Shown here: piece after piece, positions 52,001-54,542 of the stretch
How the letters are laid out: every line of letters starts with the position of its first letter
Numbering within the stretch: the first letter of the stretch is position 1
Source: Pteria penguin
Lineage: Eukaryota > Mollusca > Bivalvia > Pterioida > Pteriidae
Reading direction: 5' to 3'
Assembly (NCBI GenBank): GCA_035048485.1
Contig: CM068582.1
Location: 37,343,596 to 37,407,595, forward strand
DNA: 64,000 nucleotides
Notes under the pieces: model-generated
Seen by the model: only the letters and a program-made list of their open reading frames with translations
Databases searched by the model: none
Told to the model about the DNA's origin: nothing
Program-made: the position numbers and the translations under genes

Positions 52001-52615
52001 TTCAAAAATGTCGGATCAACCGTGGGTATCTATTCTGTTCATGTAGTTTTTTTTATATTGTTTTGTCCTGAGGAAGGGGCAGATCGCCTCGAAAATTTGA
52101 CCATAATTTTTTTATTTTAGTGTCGTTTGTCGCTTTCTTGTGCTTATATATATATATATATATATACATGTGTGTGTGTGTGTGTGTGTTTAACAATCTC
52201 TCTCCTATTTTTGCTACCTACGTTACAACATTTCGTTTATATTTATTTATATTTGAATAAGCAATCTGTTATTTCAAACCTTTTTTTATCGATTGTTTGT
52301 AAAATAACGGCGACAGACTCAATTTTAGTAACTTTTCATTCTTTCTACCCATGTAAAATTCTACCTTATGATATAGTGATAATATACAAAAGAACGTTTA
52401 ATGATATCCTCCTATACCCGCGTGAATTTACATTCCAATGTACCCGAGTAAACGACAATATGAATAATGTATGGTACATATCTTCGCAAAATAACACAAA
52501 ACACTAAGTCAAAGGTCTTTTTTCCCTTACCATCAATTCGAACAATTGATACCACTAATAATCCCCAAAGTAGAAAATACTCCATGCCTTTGATAAAACA
52601 AGTCCTCGCTTTCAT
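6509..52615 (-). CDS. Large secreted or cell-surface protein: signal peptide, 16 CCP/sushi modules, FAMeT-like domain, cadherin-like repeats (3' end outside window)
   Basis: Gene model of 25 exons joined by hand. Exon lengths sum to 4,498 nt (1,499 codons plus one base) with no internal stop, and every junction has GT-AG ends and matching phase. Approximate residues: signal peptide 1-28; CCP1-6 29-379; Methyltransf_FA-like 380-524; CCP7-16 525-1118; linker to 1141; extracellular module with CCGVVAGWEF 1142-1284; cadherin-like 1285-1499 and onward. CCP modules bind proteins or glycans in complement and adhesion proteins, and cadherin repeats mediate adhesion, so an extracellular recognition or adhesion role is inferred; the ligand is unknown. 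Most exons are phase 1-1, the classic shuffling class. The last exon ends in phase 1 and I found no further exon to the left, so a transmembrane segment or C-terminus is not visible. I do not recognise a named orthologue. Exon coordinates follow as separate entries. Confidence 0.85.
7545..7690 (+). repeat. Sequence shared with 54624-54745
   Basis: AGTTGTCGTTCCTTTACAAT here versus AGTTGCCGTTCCTTTACAAT there, followed by GTTTTACAAGATTCTTGTA in both. A short dispersed repeat of about 115 bp, here adjoining the helicase relic. Confidence 0.75.
7720..7990 (+). pseudogene. Relic of a RecQ-like helicase (transposon-associated type), frameshifted
   Basis: One frame reads RIEEILAIYDQNYVLKDKQR, then after a shift near 7815 the next frame reads KGDLLVSLPVGYGKKTLFSIY. 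Together these resemble motifs 0 and I of RecQ-type helicases (x-Q-R-x-S/A then LPTGYGKS); Walker A is nearly kept. Helicases of this style are multiplied in many invertebrate genomes. Lies antisense in the intron between exons 24 and 25. No intact helicase core follows. Confidence 0.6.
8118..8245 (-). CDS. Exon 24: cadherin-like repeat, C-terminal part
   Basis: 128 nt, phase 1 in and phase 0 out; acceptor CCATTTCAG, donor GTAAGA. Continues the previous exon as FG-TVKIFDTLPK, then EFVYNVTAVDG and YAYTILTITTYN, the final strands of a cadherin repeat (y-x-l-x-V-x-A-x-D-g ... a-x-v-x-I-x-V-x-N). An unusual Cys follows the DG. Confidence 0.82.
8612..8775. mobile_element. Small MITE-like sequence with CATTGGCGG ends
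   Basis: 164 bp starting CATTGGCGG and ending CCGCCAATG, with an inner GACTGCAACCCCCC / GGGCTGCAACGCC-type pair. The element is short and its termini only nine bases long, so the call is tentative. In the intron between exons 23 and 24. Confidence 0.45.
9192..9374 (-). CDS. Exon 23: cadherin-like repeat, N-terminal part
   Basis: 183 nt, phase 1-1, donor GTAAGA. The acceptor TTATTTTACAG lies at 9375-9376, at the edge of the minisatellite. Using it, the junction reads Asn-TPMEFLQSEYNVSIADH, which fits the cadherin repeat start (N-x-P-x-F...Y-x-V-x-(I/V)). Later residues DHAEAATYTFEP and QYFYVDPYFG match the middle of a cadherin repeat (F-x-V/I-D...G). A second acceptor inside the exon (after TACAATCAG) would drop the TPMEF part and fits the family less well. 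The first 16 coding bases recur in every minisatellite unit. Confidence 0.8.
12795..15185. repeat. Higher-order repeat: tandem 1,195-bp duplication inside the minisatellite
   Basis: Variant units recur in the same order 1,195 bp apart: the degenerate blocks at 12888-13330 and 14083-14525, and the shortened unit containing TCAAATTAAG, are essentially identical. The match ends near 13990/15185, where a GTAAGATAAG unit is replaced by GTAAAATAAG. A third, slightly different copy of the degenerate block is at 21446-21900. Confidence 0.88.
16430..21245. repeat. Higher-order repeat: about 2.7 copies of a 1,798-bp block
   Basis: A marker variant GTCTGTTAAATAAG occurs at about 16430, 18228 and 20026, exactly 1,798 bp apart, and the intervening variant units keep the same order (for example TACATGATCACTCC and GTAAAAAAGTAAG). 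The third copy stops near 21245. A related block lies about 4,964 bp upstream at 11466-12660. This shows expansion by block duplication as well as by single units. Confidence 0.9.
22287..22480. repeat. Dispersed repeat A, copy 2, inserted between the two arrays
   Basis: Shares AACAAGCTGT, GAAACACTAATG, CCCCGGCGGCACCA-type and CATCGACCTTGGTGTCATT segments with 455-632. It interrupts minisatellite sequence directly (units resume within a few bases on each side), so it probably inserted into an already repetitive intron. Confidence 0.75.
22481..23795 (-). repeat. Second minisatellite, 48-bp unit, about 27 copies, related to the first
   Basis: Gene-sense unit contains CCTGTATCTGTATTATACTT, ATTTTACAG and ACACCCACATACTGTTAT. 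It shares the CTGTATCTGTATTAT and ATTTTACAGACACCC parts with the 52-bp array but has a 4-base shorter, altered end. Because 48 is a multiple of three, each frame repeats the same 16 residues. The common alternation GTGACTG/GTGTCTG (plus strand) gives ACAGTCACC or ACAGACACC after the acceptor-like AG. Confidence 0.95.
24432..24619 (-). CDS. Exon 22: extracellular module, third part
   Basis: 188 nt, phase 2 in and phase 1 out; acceptor TTATTTCAG, donor GTATGT. Continues the split Trp as FSYSGSMISYEECDP, with a second Cys in TLCPQS, and ends YAIKYYFTR. It is the exon just before the 15-kb minisatellite intron. The final split codon becomes Asn when joined to the acceptor at 9375. Confidence 0.75.
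24735..25290 (+). repeat. Tandem amplification of a SINE head carrying the pol III B box (about 10 units of 53 bp)
   Basis: Unit contains CCTCGGTAAGGTGCTTGG, TCATGACGGGGAGGTCCTG and GGGTTCAAGTCA. These align with the SINE family 1 head (GGATAAGGTGCTCGGCTCGT, then GGGTTCGACTCC). The last unit runs into a normal SINE body at 25291. Confidence 0.88.
25240..25480 (+). mobile_element. SINE family 1 body joined to the amplified heads
   Basis: After GGGTTCAAGTCCCGCC come TCGGAAGACACAGTAAAAAC, CCTCTGCTCATTACATCAGG and AATAATCGTGGTGGGAGG, matching the family body and tail. Lies in the intron between exons 21 and 22. Confidence 0.82.
25756..25828 (-). CDS. Exon 21: extracellular module, second part
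   Basis: 73 nt, enters in phase 1 and leaves in phase 2; acceptor CCTTTAG, donor GTATGT. Encodes DTAQVLNVTITDEKIAVKAF followed by DMIG and a Trp split across the junction. The phase change is matched exactly by the next exon, strong support for both. Confidence 0.75.
26268..26770 (+). repeat. Dispersed repeat D, copy 1
   Basis: Carries CCTGATCCTCGTCCCCTCTG, CTTCTTGAGAAACCTGTTG, GTAAACCGGTTAACCACACC and ends ATCTTCAGTTTTCTCTT. Same sequence at 26838-27340, 35622-36147 and, interrupted, 46441-48006. A small hydrophobic ORF near its end (starting MSCHFFCVYS) is partly kept among copies but is probably fortuitous. Could be the untranslated part of a retroelement; I cannot name it. Confidence 0.8.
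26838..27340 (+). repeat. Dispersed repeat D, copy 2 (tandem, 567 bp after copy 1)
   Basis: Near identical to copy 1 with the same order of motifs. The two copies and the RVARTLL-type 30-bp repeats between them form a direct duplication with a 567-bp period. Confidence 0.85.
27843..28010 (-). CDS. Exon 20: extracellular module, first part (CCGVVAGWEF motif)
   Basis: 168 nt, phase 1-1. The acceptor is TTTGTAG; the alternative AACAG five bases on would shift frame into a stop. Key residues: YYVDCCGVVAGWEF, then TGFVYMMIWR and MVGYNTILVA. I recall a similar Cys-Gly...Trp-Glu-Phe...Val-Trp-Arg pattern in extracellular proteins of molluscs and cnidarians, but know no formal name. It probably folds with the next two exons. 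Confidence 0.75.
28011..29003 (-). other. Intron without recognised elements
   Basis: About 1 kb between exons 19 and 20. Only a weak match to repeat F at 28751-28796 (GTTGTGGCTAGTCAAACAGG). Nothing else seen. Confidence 0.6.
29004..29072 (-). CDS. Exon 19: short linker exon
   Basis: 69 nt, phase 1-1, acceptor ATTTCAG, donor GTAAGT. Encodes about 23 residues starting DCKNISISYKSPTL. It keeps the DC start of the sushi exons but nothing more, and could be a remnant of a module or a spacer. Support is splice signals, phase and openness only. Confidence 0.65.
29830..30027 (-). CDS. Exon 18: CCP/sushi-like module 16, longest and most diverged
   Basis: Phase 1-1, 198 nt, acceptor TTCAG, donor GTAAGT. 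Motifs DCEDPVIDVKRGE, YICDIGFTLDPDD, IECNYTGIW and FSCIFN. Eight codons longer than module 15, with an acidic insertion after Cys2. Last recognisable sushi module. Confidence 0.82.
30299..30472 (-). CDS. Exon 17: CCP/sushi module 15
   Basis: Phase 1-1, 174 nt, acceptor TGTTATAG, donor GTATGT. Translated by hand without a stop. Motifs DCEEPDDVLNGDKL, YTCHLGHYPSN, LLCLPGGW and FWCVPV. Diverged but keeps four Cys and the Trp; NHT, NDT and NIS are possible glycosylation sites. Confidence 0.85.
30716..31104. mobile_element. Foldback/MITE, 389 bp, with long inverted arms
   Basis: TGTTCGCGCCACTCACTTTG pairs with the right end GAGTGAGTGGCGCGGACA; inside, TTTAGTCGTAATTTTTTGTG / AAAAATTACGACTAAAC and TTTTGACGTGACGTCGCC / GGCGACGTCACGTCAAAA pair around a short loop (about 30925-30955). 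The plus-strand ORF over it is not a gene. In the intron between exons 16 and 17. Confidence 0.85.
31343..31516 (-). CDS. Exon 16: CCP/sushi module 14
   Basis: Phase 1-1, 174 nt, acceptor TTGATTAG, donor GTAAGA. I translated it base by base: no stop. Motifs DCHEPDPILHATVT, YSCDYGYVDTG, ITCLLTGFW and FNCPPY. NGS and NLT are potential N-glycosylation sites. Confidence 0.88.
31581..32643. mobile_element. hAT-like non-autonomous element, about 1.06 kb
   Basis: Ends CAGGCGCGGATCCAG and (inverted) CTGGATCCGCCCCTG resemble hAT termini (CAGGGGCGG). Flanks GATAGATA and GATAAATA agree at seven of eight bases, compatible with an 8-bp duplication. Inside, CATCGTGTAGC and GCTACGCGATGTACAAGATGG pieces form repeated inverted units (31950-32110). 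No transposase seen. Confidence 0.6.
33031..33207 (-). CDS. Exon 15: CCP/sushi module 13
   Basis: Phase 1-1, 177 nt, acceptor TTTAG, donor GTCAGT, weaker than its neighbours. Motifs DCFAPPQPENGQVT, LSCDIGYLEEGG, ITCEASGNW and FWCKII. Four Cys plus Trp. Confidence 0.88.
33575..33830 (-). repeat. Dispersed repeat E, copy 2, inverted
   Basis: Reverse complement matches 4090-4325 over about 230 bp (GTAAGGAATTGTGGCCCTAT, GCCGATCGTTTGCTTTATGT). Lies in the intron between exons 14 and 15, next to an 18-base G run (33408-33425). Confidence 0.72.
34072..34248 (-). CDS. Exon 14: CCP/sushi module 12
   Basis: Phase 1-1, 177 nt, acceptor ACTACAG, donor GTATGG. Motifs DCGNPNTTDNGQVS, YSCDIGYYVIG, IDCMDKGIW and FRCQIV. 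From here on the modules are more acidic and more diverged than modules 1-6. Confidence 0.9.
34889..35065 (-). CDS. Exon 13: CCP/sushi module 11
   Basis: Phase 1-1, 177 nt, acceptor CTTGTAG, donor GTAAGA. Motifs DCYDPSTTSNGVRS, YSCNKGYYSQG, ITCGPVGNW and FQCIIY. Open in the phase-consistent frame although it lacks an internal ATG. Confidence 0.9.
35193..35300. repeat. (TA)n(TG)n compound microsatellite
   Basis: TATATG and TA units pass into about 38 TG units with two TATG interruptions. In the intron between exons 12 and 13; an ORF over it is not real. Confidence 0.97.
35622..36147 (+). repeat. Dispersed repeat D, copy 3
   Basis: Again preceded by 30-bp GGGTAGCGAGGACTTTATTG repeats (35521-35625), so the short repeat and repeat D move or expand as a unit. 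More diverged than copies 1 and 2. Located in the intron between exons 12 and 13. Confidence 0.82.
36806..36982 (-). CDS. Exon 12: CCP/sushi module 10
   Basis: Phase 1-1, 177 nt, acceptor TTTCAG, donor GTACGT. Motifs DCYTPPSVTNGALS, YSCNIGYYSIG, ITCLVTEAW and FACQIY. Four Cys plus Trp. Confidence 0.9.
36983..39728 (-). other. Intron between exons 11 and 12
   Basis: 2.7 kb. Holds a short palindrome at 37072-37091 (CAATCGGCCTCGGCCGATTG) and the homopolymer tract at 38659-38755. The ORFs at 37376-37678 and 37954-38172 have no supporting similarity. Confidence 0.6.
38659..38755. repeat. Homopolymer tract: C run then A-rich
   Basis: About 19 C followed by A runs broken by CCC, CCG and G. Low-complexity; the antisense ORF of F and G residues is an artefact. 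Confidence 0.95.
39729..39905 (-). CDS. Exon 11: CCP/sushi module 9
   Basis: Phase 1-1, 177 nt, acceptor TTTCAG, donor GTGAGT. Motifs DCGTPPAVSHASVS, YSCNLGYKYISG, IQCGFNDNW and YTCQLI. Four Cys plus Trp sushi pattern. Confidence 0.9.
40177..40353 (-). CDS. Exon 10: CCP/sushi module 8
   Basis: Phase 1-1, 177 nt, acceptor TTTGTAG, donor GTAAGT. Motifs DCYTPPTISNAQIS, YSCNHGYRANSG, INCGASATW and FACVLI. DCY replaces the DCG of earlier modules, as in modules 10 and 11. Confidence 0.9.
40354..41897 (-). other. Intron between exons 9 and 10
   Basis: 1.5 kb of AT-rich sequence without recognised repeats or exons. The small basic ORF at 41552-41734 on the plus strand is unsupported. Confidence 0.6.
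41898..42071 (-). CDS. Exon 9: CCP/sushi module 7
   Basis: Phase 1-1, 174 nt, acceptor TTACATTAG, donor GTAAGA. Motifs DCGTPPSVSHASVS, YSCNTGYWNSG, ITCQQSAEW and YTCTIM: four Cys plus Trp. Resembles module 9 at its start (SVSHASVSAP versus AVSHASVSAP). Confidence 0.9.
42250..42320. repeat. (AAAT)n-like simple repeat
   Basis: AAATAAATGAACGAACGAAT pattern immediately 3' of exon 8. The minus frame after exon 8 stays open through it only because of the repeat. Confidence 0.85.
42410..42844 (-). CDS. Exon 8: farnesoic acid O-methyltransferase-like (Methyltransf_FA) domain
   Basis: A single 435-nt phase 1-1 exon, acceptor TTGTTGCAG and donor GTAAGT, encoding 145 residues with no cysteines. Features that recall the FAMeT-like domain are FDLQGLDAHVAIS early, a central beta-rich stretch around LTQSGSNLVTYTESG, the RFYISWDSSTIRTGRI segment (family: aromatic-x-I-S-W then G) and a C-terminal LFAGYASNSATITY (family: v-x-G-(Y/F)). 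In animals this domain sits in extracellular proteins and is thought to be non-enzymatic and possibly ligand-binding. Its insertion between sushi modules by a symmetrical exon fits exon shuffling. Assignment is from motif memory and needs a profile search. Confidence 0.7.
43315..43485 (-). CDS. Exon 7: CCP/sushi module 6
   Basis: Phase 1-1, 171 nt, acceptor TTACCTAG, donor GTAATA. Motifs CGTPPGVSNGQVS, YSCNTGYLGTS, RTCASSGSW and FSCYY. Last sushi module before the FAMeT-like exon; one codon shorter than its neighbours. Confidence 0.9.
44206..44379 (-). CDS. Exon 6: CCP/sushi module 5
   Basis: Phase 1-1, 174 nt, acceptor CTTCACAG, donor GTATGT. Motifs CGSPSGVSNGYYS, YYCNTGYYSSG, ITCQSSGSW and FSCHIK. 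Sushi four-Cys plus Trp pattern. Confidence 0.9.
44847..45020 (-). CDS. Exon 5: CCP/sushi module 4
   Basis: Phase 1-1, 174 nt, acceptor TTTAAG, donor GTAATT. Motifs CGTAPSLSHS, KSTTTTNYGG, YTCVTGYYGSG, ISCQSSGSW and YTCIIK. Only 237 bp separate it from exon 4, in keeping with local duplication. Confidence 0.9.
45258..45431 (-). CDS. Exon 4: CCP/sushi module 3
   Basis: Phase 1-1, 174 nt, acceptor TTGAACAG and donor GTATGA. Motifs NCGTPQSIS, KSTTTTNYGG, YSCNTGYYGTG, ISCTSSGSW and YYCTIR give the four-Cys plus Trp sushi pattern. Closely resembles modules 2 and 4. Confidence 0.9.
45990..46044. repeat. (CT)n microsatellite
   Basis: About 27 CT units in the intron between exons 3 and 4. Confidence 0.97.
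46476..47729. mobile_element. 1.25-kb element with about 95-bp inverted termini, inserted at TA
   Basis: Left arm 46476-46570 (TAGACCATTCTATTGGGCAG...) and right arm 47633-47729 are reverse complements (...CTGCCCAATAGAATGGTCTA). It splits dispersed repeat D, whose uninterrupted copies read GTTCTCTATATGGAGG; here GTTCTCTA precedes and TATGGAAG follows, consistent with a TA target. No transposase seen. Three inner palindromes (47080-47118, 47521-47552, 47598-47638) add hairpins. A related arm fragment is at 36700-36765. Confidence 0.8.
47730..48006 (+). repeat. Dispersed repeat D, copy 4, 3' part
   Basis: Continues from 46441-46475 after the inserted element. Ends CTTCAGTTTTCTCTT only about 10 bp from the donor of exon 3 (48017). 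No 30-bp repeats follow it, unlike the other copies. Confidence 0.8.
48017..48190 (-). CDS. Exon 3: CCP/sushi module 2
   Basis: Phase 1-1, 174 nt, acceptor AATGCAG and donor GTAGGT. Four cysteines (NCGTAPS, YYTCNTGY, YISCQSNG, YYSCTIK) and Trp before Cys4. Contains the KSTTTTNYGG stretch shared with the next two modules, pointing to recent exon duplication. The 3' end of a dispersed repeat (47730-48006) lies about 10 bp from its donor. Confidence 0.9.
48653..49145. repeat. About 28-bp minisatellite, roughly 17 degenerate units
   Basis: Unit CTATACGGACAACAGACCAC plus AACCAAA, in the intron between exons 2 and 3. Plus-strand ORFs (48914-49193) arise from its near multiple-of-three structure and have no other support. 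Confidence 0.85.
49443..49590 (+). repeat. Dispersed repeat F, copy 1
   Basis: GGTGTGGCTAGCCAAACAGG, CTCCTCCCGGGCACCTGGTC and GTGAATGTCCACCGTCGTAC. Related to 53765-53880 (GGTGTGGCTACCCCAATCAG, GGGCGCCTGGTCTTACG) and weakly to 28751-28796. Family not named. Confidence 0.65.
50811..50996 (-). CDS. Exon 2: CCP/sushi module 1
   Basis: Phase 1-1, 186 nt, acceptor TTTTACAG and donor GTGAGT. Starts NCGTPTTISNGYRS and carries the second and third cysteines in YYYCNTGYYGTG and SIQC, then a Trp and the last Cys in LSYYCTIR. The four-cysteine spacing plus Trp is the sushi pattern. It is slightly longer than its neighbours between the third Cys and the end. Confidence 0.88.
51180..51560 (+). repeat. 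Dispersed repeat C, with internal duplication of about 115 bp
   Basis: CGTAAGACGTAGGGCCTTC recurs around 51293, 51420 and (as CGTAAGATGTAGAGCCTTC) 51537, each followed by CCCTAATT and CCATTGACCTACTTCAATG-type text. Related to 62781-63070 (CGTAAGAGATAGGGCTTT). In the intron between exons 1 and 2. Confidence 0.72.
52531..52615 (-). CDS. Exon 1: start codon and signal peptide
   Basis: Encodes 28 residues plus one base, ending in a GTAAGG donor. Two in-frame ATGs exist: 52615, and 52585 ten codons later. From the second, the peptide begins MEYFLLWGLLVVSIVRID, a typical signal peptide core; the first adds a basic 10-residue extension. Either start is possible; the second gives the more standard signal length. 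The split codon joins to Ala and then the first CCP (NCGTP). No UTR exon could be assigned. Confidence 0.75.
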
Positions 52616-53251
52616 TCACTAGGTGCTGTTACATTTTCCCCATAATCTGTGAAAATTCCGATGAAACACATACCAATTTCACATTAAATGTTCACAAATT
52701 AATCAGTACTGATTTGTTACAGTATCATTTGTGGAACATACTTTAATTATATGATTTAAATTGATTACACTTTGCAATTAAAATGATAGCCAGATAAATC
52801 TATTCATGTCATAGTTCACAGTATATACAATATATAACAATGAAAATCATTGGCGCAATAAGGCTATCTTACCCCCGCGGTGACGCTGACGCCTATCTTA
52901 GTAGTTTAAATGTAGTTATAATGTCCTTCTCGTTGTGAGGACAGAGATGTAAACGGTCGTTTAAGAGAACATGAAGGTTTTGAGATATTTCAAGAGTGCG
53001 CATATCTTTGATGTTTGTCCCGGATAGATATCTTGGTATTGATTACATACTAATTCATCAACTCGTGGTACATATTGATGTTTATTACGAAATAACATGT
53101 TTTTGGATATACATGAAATACCTGTATATATTACGACCGTATTGATTTTATAAGTATAAACTGAGCTATATCAACAACAATCATTTGCACTCTTGTTAAA
53201 AAATGAGTGAATGATTTTATGATAATGATTTACAAAAATTAGTATTTATTT

Positions 53252-53253
<2 letters not shown>

Positions 53254-53304
<51 letters not shown>

Positions 53305-53355
53305 TGTTATTATTAAATTGTTTTTATTCTTTATTATTATTATTATTATTATTTT
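53254..53355. repeat. (AAT)n followed by (ATT)n
   Basis: AAT repeats to 53302, then after a spacer ATT repeats (53330-53355), able to pair as an imperfect hairpin. Confidence 0.95.
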
Positions 53356-53665
53356 GGCTTTTGGTGTTAAATACTGATTAATAATACTAAACCCTTTACT
53401 TAATATCTCAATAAAGTGATCACTTTGTATGTATGCCAAACTTATGTCAGAACTTAGTTCAGTCTGTAGACCTTCACGCCAGAAACCTTTTCAATCTAGC
53501 ACAAGTCTAATTTGGAACATATCAATAACTGTATAAAGCGAATGTTTATACGTTACGGAGGGAAAAGATTGTTCGAATGGGATTCGGTATATATCCGTAC
53601 ATTGTAATTATTACGGTGTACATCGATCGTCTCTAGATACCGAACACTATCTTCCTAGACAGTGA

Positions 53666-53728
53666 CATCTTCACGAGTCAAGGGGAGAGAGAAGTTTACG
53701 TAGCGCATCCCCTTAACTCGTGAAGATG
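53666..53728. repeat. Hairpin with 20-bp arms between the two genes
   Basis: ATCTTCACGAGTCAAGGGGA at 53667 pairs with TCCCCTTAACTCGTGAAGAT ending 53727, loop about 22 bp. It may be a short foldback element; no promoter role can be shown. Confidence 0.7.
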
Positions 53729-53764
53729 ATACAGTTAAAGCATGAAAGATATACAGTAACTCTT

Positions 53765-53880
53765 TATGGGGTGTGGCTACCCCAATCAGAGACGTTTCTC
53801 GTCCTCGGGCGCCTGGTCTTACGTTTGATATCAGAGTTCATGAATGTGCATTGTTGTCATGAATGTCACTGTAACTATTG
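53765..53880 (+). repeat. Dispersed repeat F, copy 2, in the head-to-head intergenic region
   Basis: Shares GTGTGGCTA, GGGC-CCTGGTCT and TGTCATGAATGTCACTGTAA-type order with 49443-49590. Confidence 0.6.
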
Positions 53881-53913
53881 CATTTTAAAATAATCATAAA
53901 TATTCTTGGCATT

Positions 53914-54026
<113 letters not shown>

Positions 54027-54162
54027 AAAAACAACTCTACTAAGCAAGATAATACATTATAATATATTTCATTTATATTTTATACTTTCATACCCAATGT
54101 AATTGGTGTTAGCCTTTTAAGATCAAATGAACAAATCTGTACCCCCAAATTGAATTTAATGT

Positions 54163-54163
54163 A

Positions 54164-54219
<56 letters not shown>

Positions 54220-54222
54220 ATA
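54163..54222. repeat. (TAAA)n microsatellite
   Basis: About 15 perfect tetranucleotide units, 220 bp upstream of the OXA1L start. Confidence 0.97.
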
Positions 54223-54443
54223 CGGTACCCTAAATAAATATATCTGGGACTGGGTCATTTTTTGTCAATTTTCCTGAGAAGACCCCGGCATATAGATTTC
54301 TGCTTCCACCCTTTCGTCAACCCTCCCTACTTTACCTTAGACATGTTTTTTACTTTTTAAAACTCTTAGCACAGAAATAATGCGAATTTGTTAAAATGTA
54401 AATAGACACATTTCGAGTTGCCTACTGCGCTGCATAATCCAAC

Positions 54444-54542
54444 ATGGCGACCTTCTTGTACCGTGTTCGACCTCTGGATGAGGTTTCAAGAGTATTATTC
54501 ACTCCTAAAAGAAATTGGCACCCAATAACACAATTAACGAGA
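54444..54542 (+). CDS. OXA1L: OXA1L exon 1 (presequence)
   Basis: ATG in good context (CCAACATGGCG). 33 codons, rich in Arg/Lys, ending phase 0 at a GTGAGC donor. The frame stays open past the donor into a repeat shared with 7550-7690, so that extension is not counted as coding. Confidence 0.72.
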
